NCBI RefSeq assembly: GCF_937873765.1
Contig: NZ_CALMZC010000037.1
Location: forward strand, 98,359-162,358
Length of the DNA stretch: 64,000 nucleotides
Reading direction: 5' to 3'
Origin: an uncultured Thiothrix sp.
GTDB taxonomy: Bacteria > Pseudomonadota > Gammaproteobacteria > Thiotrichales > Thiotrichaceae
Position 1 is the stretch's first letter. Every line of letters begins with the position of its first letter. The position numbers and the translations under genes were made by a program. The notes under the pieces are model-generated. The model was given only the letters and a program-made list of their open reading frames with translations, made no database searches and was not told where the DNA came from. This document shows, piece by piece, positions 62,601-64,000 of this stretch.

Positions 62601-63112
62601 TCACGAATCTCAGCTTTGGCTAAGTCTTCTAATTTAATCCGATACGAATTCTGATCGGGAAACGCCGTATAAGTCGAACCTGAGCAGCTAAACTCGCTAT
62701 ACACCTGCAACACATGCCCAACATCGGTCACAATTAAAAACGGTGATTTTTTCTCAAACTGCGGCAGGTTTTTAATATAACCTTCGGCTTGGTTATAAGC
62801 CCGTTCTAAAGCCACATCTAAACCACCCGAACCTACTTTTTTCCCGGTGGATTTCGCCTCTAATACAAAACTATCGCGCTTATATAAATCAATAAACCCC
62901 GGATTCGATTTGCCACTGGAATCAAATAGATCCACCCGTCGCTCGAACACATAAGCATTCTGTTGATTATCCGCTTGGGCAGGCTGGGGTTTTTCGACGG
63001 CTAATAGATCGCATAGTTCGGTTAGAAACAGTTGGTAATTGGCTTTTTCATAACCTGTTTTACCTTGCCAGCGTTGAATAAAAGCGGTGCTTGCCTCAGT
63101 TGCAATACTCAT
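59675..63112 (-). CDS. Single-chain type IIG/IIL-like restriction-modification enzyme (MmeI-like)
   Basis: An 1145-residue protein. The N-terminal region has a nuclease-like F-I-D-L-Y ... L-E-A-K pattern (PD-ExK type, about residues 72-88). The methyltransferase core has SAM motif I D-P-A-C-G-S-G-N-F near 403-411 and the catalytic N-P-P-F near 565, typical of N6-adenine gamma-class enzymes. The C-terminal third should hold the target-recognition domain. The layout fits enzymes that cut and methylate with one chain. BREX PglX is an alternative, but no other BREX or DISARM genes are nearby. It lies next to a toxin-antitoxin pair. Confidence 0.88.
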   Translation of the reverse strand: MSIATEASTAFIQRWQGKTGYEKANYQLFLTELCDLLAVEKPQPAQADNQQNAYVFERRVDLFDSSGKSNPGFIDLYKRDSFVLEAKSTGKKVGSGGLDVALERAYNQAEGYIKNLPQFEKKSPFLIVTDVGHVLQVYSEFSCSGSTYTAFPDQNSYRIKLEDLAKAEIRERLRAIWLDPHSLDPSKKAALVTRIIATHLAELAKSLEQQHSPEQVGTFLMRCLFTMFAEDVGLLPEKIFTQLLEKLKDKPESCAPALKNLWTLMDTGGFEGVSMEQIKRFNGGLFAEANALALNKAQIALLLEASLADWRFVEPAIFGTLLERALNPKERHKLGAHYTPRAYVERLVFPTVIEPLREEWKNIQAAAVLLEQQKPSKKGKKTSDAIKLVQDFHTHLCSLRILDPACGSGNFLYVTLEHMKKLEGEILDFLQQLGFVQTSLEMESVSVSPQQFLGIEVNPRAAKIAEMVLWIGYLQWHFRTHGNVSPPEPILRDFHNIECRDAVLAWEAIEPVLDESGKPVTRWDGVTMKVHPVMGKDIPDEAARVLMQRYVKPRKAVWPKADFIVGNPPFIGNKRMRTALGDGYVDALRATWLDVPDSADFVMYWWHQAAEIVRTTETQRFGFITTNSLRQTFNRKIVQNHLEAQPPLSLIFAIPDHPWVDSYDGASVRISLTVGDAKQPAVIGKVQSITSETETSEEAPEIVLNSKEGIIHADLTAGANVASAKTLLSNTSLSFMGVILVGTGFLVEADNPIIKSEPDSVKKYLNGRDLTQTSRNTFVIDFHGLTQQQALEKFPNAYQKILTEVRPFRMQVQRLAHQKNWWIFGESRSEMRAALNKLKYYFATPMTAKHRLFVQISTEYLADQGLISVTSSDTCLLGILSSRLHILWSLALGGTLENRPRYNNSTCFETFPFPNPTETQKTKIRDLAERLDSHRKRQQAAHPELTLTNMYNVLEKLRTGETLNDKEKITHQQGLITILQELHDDLDRAVFDAYGWNDLAEQLVGKAGATNPLPDKPEAQAQAEEELLSRLVALNTERANEEAQGLIRWLRPEFQAPHTQSVQQTELAVDVDETETVSVAVASQLAWPKALPEQVKLVRSLLTQSRTLNELNQQFKTKPKALEEVLETLCVLGNVQCAQGAYRLI

Positions 63113-63252
63113 GAATAGCCCTTGCGCAAAAAATAGAAAATAGGGAATTTAACTGATTTATGCACGAGGGGCTAGAAAACTCGGTGGAGCTAACAGGGGG
63201 GATTGTTGGCTTGGTGCTAAATTAGTTTTAATTGCCGTTAAGTTTCAGATTG

Positions 63253-63279
63253 ATGCATAATGCATGCATTGTGTTGCAT
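63253..63279 (+). promoter_or_regulatory. Clustered TGCAT/ATGCA palindromes, probable antitoxin operator
   Basis: The 27 bases hold the ten-base palindrome ATGCATGCAT (63260-63269), the near-palindrome TGCAtAATGCA just before it, and a second inverted repeat ATGCA-N6-TGCAT (63264-63279). The cluster ends 11 bases before the antitoxin ATG. FitA/VapB ribbon-helix-helix proteins bind such inverted repeats to repress their own operon. Confidence 0.6.
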
Positions 63280-63290
63280 GAGGGTTTCCA

Positions 63291-63533
63291 ATGGCCTCTT
63301 TACAAATCAGAGATATGCCGGAAGACATTTATCGAGCTTTAAGCGCCAAAGCTATCTCCGAGCATCGTAGCTTGACCCAACAGGCTTTAGTGGAGCTGAT
63401 TAAATCTTTACGTACTGGGCGGAATCCAGCCAGAGTGCAAGTGCTAGCTAAGATTCGCAATGAGTTAAGCCATTCAGCATTACCAGCAGAGCTTAGTCCT
63501 GAGTTTTTGATTGCTGAAGATCGCTTACGATGA
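63291..63533 (+). CDS. FitA/VapB-like ribbon-helix-helix antitoxin
   Basis: An 80-residue protein. The N-terminus A-S-L-Q-I-R-D-M-P-E-D-I-Y-R-A-L and the following S-L-T-Q-Q-A-L-V-E-L-I form an RHH DNA-binding domain; the C-terminal half would wrap the toxin. It overlaps the PIN toxin gene by four bases as ATGA. It probably represses the operon through the adjacent palindromes. Confidence 0.9.
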   Translation: MASLQIRDMPEDIYRALSAKAISEHRSLTQQALVELIKSLRTGRNPARVQVLAKIRNELSHSALPAELSPEFLIAEDRLR

Positions 63534-63940
63534 GCGGTCAGCGTTGGGTATTAGATGCTTCGGCGGCTGTGTCCTTGGTCCTGCGCCAGCCTGATGCAGC
63601 GCTATTTTTAGCCGCCTTAGAGGAAAGTGAGCGTATTTTTGTACCGCATCTGTATTTTGCAGAGTGCACCAATGCTTTATGGAAATATGTGAGCCATCAA
63701 TTACTAGATTTAGATACGGTGGTAAATCGCCTAGAGGAATTGATGATATTGCCCGATGAAATTGTCCAAGATCAAACGCTTATGCTAGAAGCCTTATCTT
63801 TAGCTAGCCAAACTAAGCATCCTGTATATGATGCTGTTTATTTAGTCTTAGCGCGTCGTTGTGCGGCTGGTTTATTAACTAAAGATAAGCGATTAAGTCA
63901 ATTAGCAAACCAGCTAGGTATTAAAGTACTCAGTCACTAA
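63530..63940 (+). CDS. VapC/FitB-like PIN-domain ribonuclease toxin
   Basis: A 136-residue PIN domain with the acidic metal-binding residues visible in V-L-D-A-S-A-A-V near 7-14 (Asp9), F-A-E-C-T-N-A-L-W near 43-51 (Glu45), the P-V-Y-D-A-V-Y segment near 98-104 (Asp101) and T-K-D-K-R-L near 117-122. It is probably an RNase inhibited by the overlapping antitoxin. The 60 bases after it hold no feature I can name. Confidence 0.93.
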   Translation: MSGQRWVLDASAAVSLVLRQPDAALFLAALEESERIFVPHLYFAECTNALWKYVSHQLLDLDTVVNRLEELMILPDEIVQDQTLMLEALSLASQTKHPVYDAVYLVLARRCAAGLLTKDKRLSQLANQLGIKVLSH

Positions 63941-64000
63941 AAACCATGGTCATGCACCAGAGGAGTTGAAGAGCCACTAAAGCGGTAGTAACTTAAGCGA

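Noticed and set aside
1..64000. tRNA, rRNA, CRISPR array or complete insertion sequence
   Set aside because: Reading the intergenic regions showed no tRNA-like cloverleaf with T-loop sequence, no regularly spaced repeats and no transposase with terminal inverted repeats; a covariance-model scan would be decisive.

Overview
The window looks like chromosomal DNA of a free-living gammaproteobacterium of moderate GC. The hemC-hemD-hemX-hemY cluster, nudE next to yrfG, bioA, a stand-alone purD, and a Prx5-glutaredoxin hybrid beside glutathione reductase all fit that class. The sulfur-oxidising Thiotrichales (Thiothrix/Thiolinea-like) are a plausible home, but that is an impression from gene style, not a test. 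I saw no rRNA, tRNA, CRISPR array or complete insertion sequence.

Layout. 1-3.7 kb: haem operon on the minus strand (hemC, D, X and the 5' part of hemY). 3.8-13.1 kb: a lipoprotein, purD, an MBL-fold hydrolase, a frameshifted gene remnant, an M23 peptidase, a two-component system, and the peroxiredoxin-glutaredoxin hybrid followed by glutathione reductase and a clear terminator. 13.2-24.8 kb: two LysR regulators next to transporters, a CaiB/AMACR-type CoA enzyme, bioA, a TauE exporter, a Rieske ferredoxin, a YeeZ-like reductase and a PKHD-type dioxygenase.

24.8-39.4 kb is the most interesting part: a bipolar non-flagellar type III secretion (T3SS) locus. The minus arm runs from a transglutaminase-like protein through sctQ-R-S-T-U, an NfeD-like membrane protein, a STAS protein, then sctV-N-O. 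The plus arm runs sctC*-D-E-F-G-I-J and then a GNAT enzyme. The export core (R, S, T, V, N) looks intact. SctC is reduced to its N-terminal periplasmic domains plus a DUF4124 tail, with no secretin pore. SctU has lost the NPTH autocleavage motif. SctJ lacks its C-terminal membrane helix. SctK, SctL, SctP, SctW and translocators are not visible in the window. Together with the embedded NfeD/STAS pair and the Tgl-like candidate substrate, this suggests a divergent T3SS lineage that may not work as a canonical needle injectisome.

39.4-58 kb: LpxL-like acyltransferase, CinA-like protein, hemH, inositol-phosphatase family enzyme, murI, a MetY-like sulfhydrylase, LysE exporter, nudE/yrfG, a small signalling group (CZB, roadblock and a degenerate kinase-like membrane protein) beside a TPR regulator, a diguanylate cyclase, and a BtuCDF/FecBCD-type ABC importer. 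58-64 kb: an EamA transporter, a large single-chain type IIG/IIL-like restriction-modification enzyme, and a FitAB/VapBC toxin-antitoxin pair preceded by a palindromic operator.
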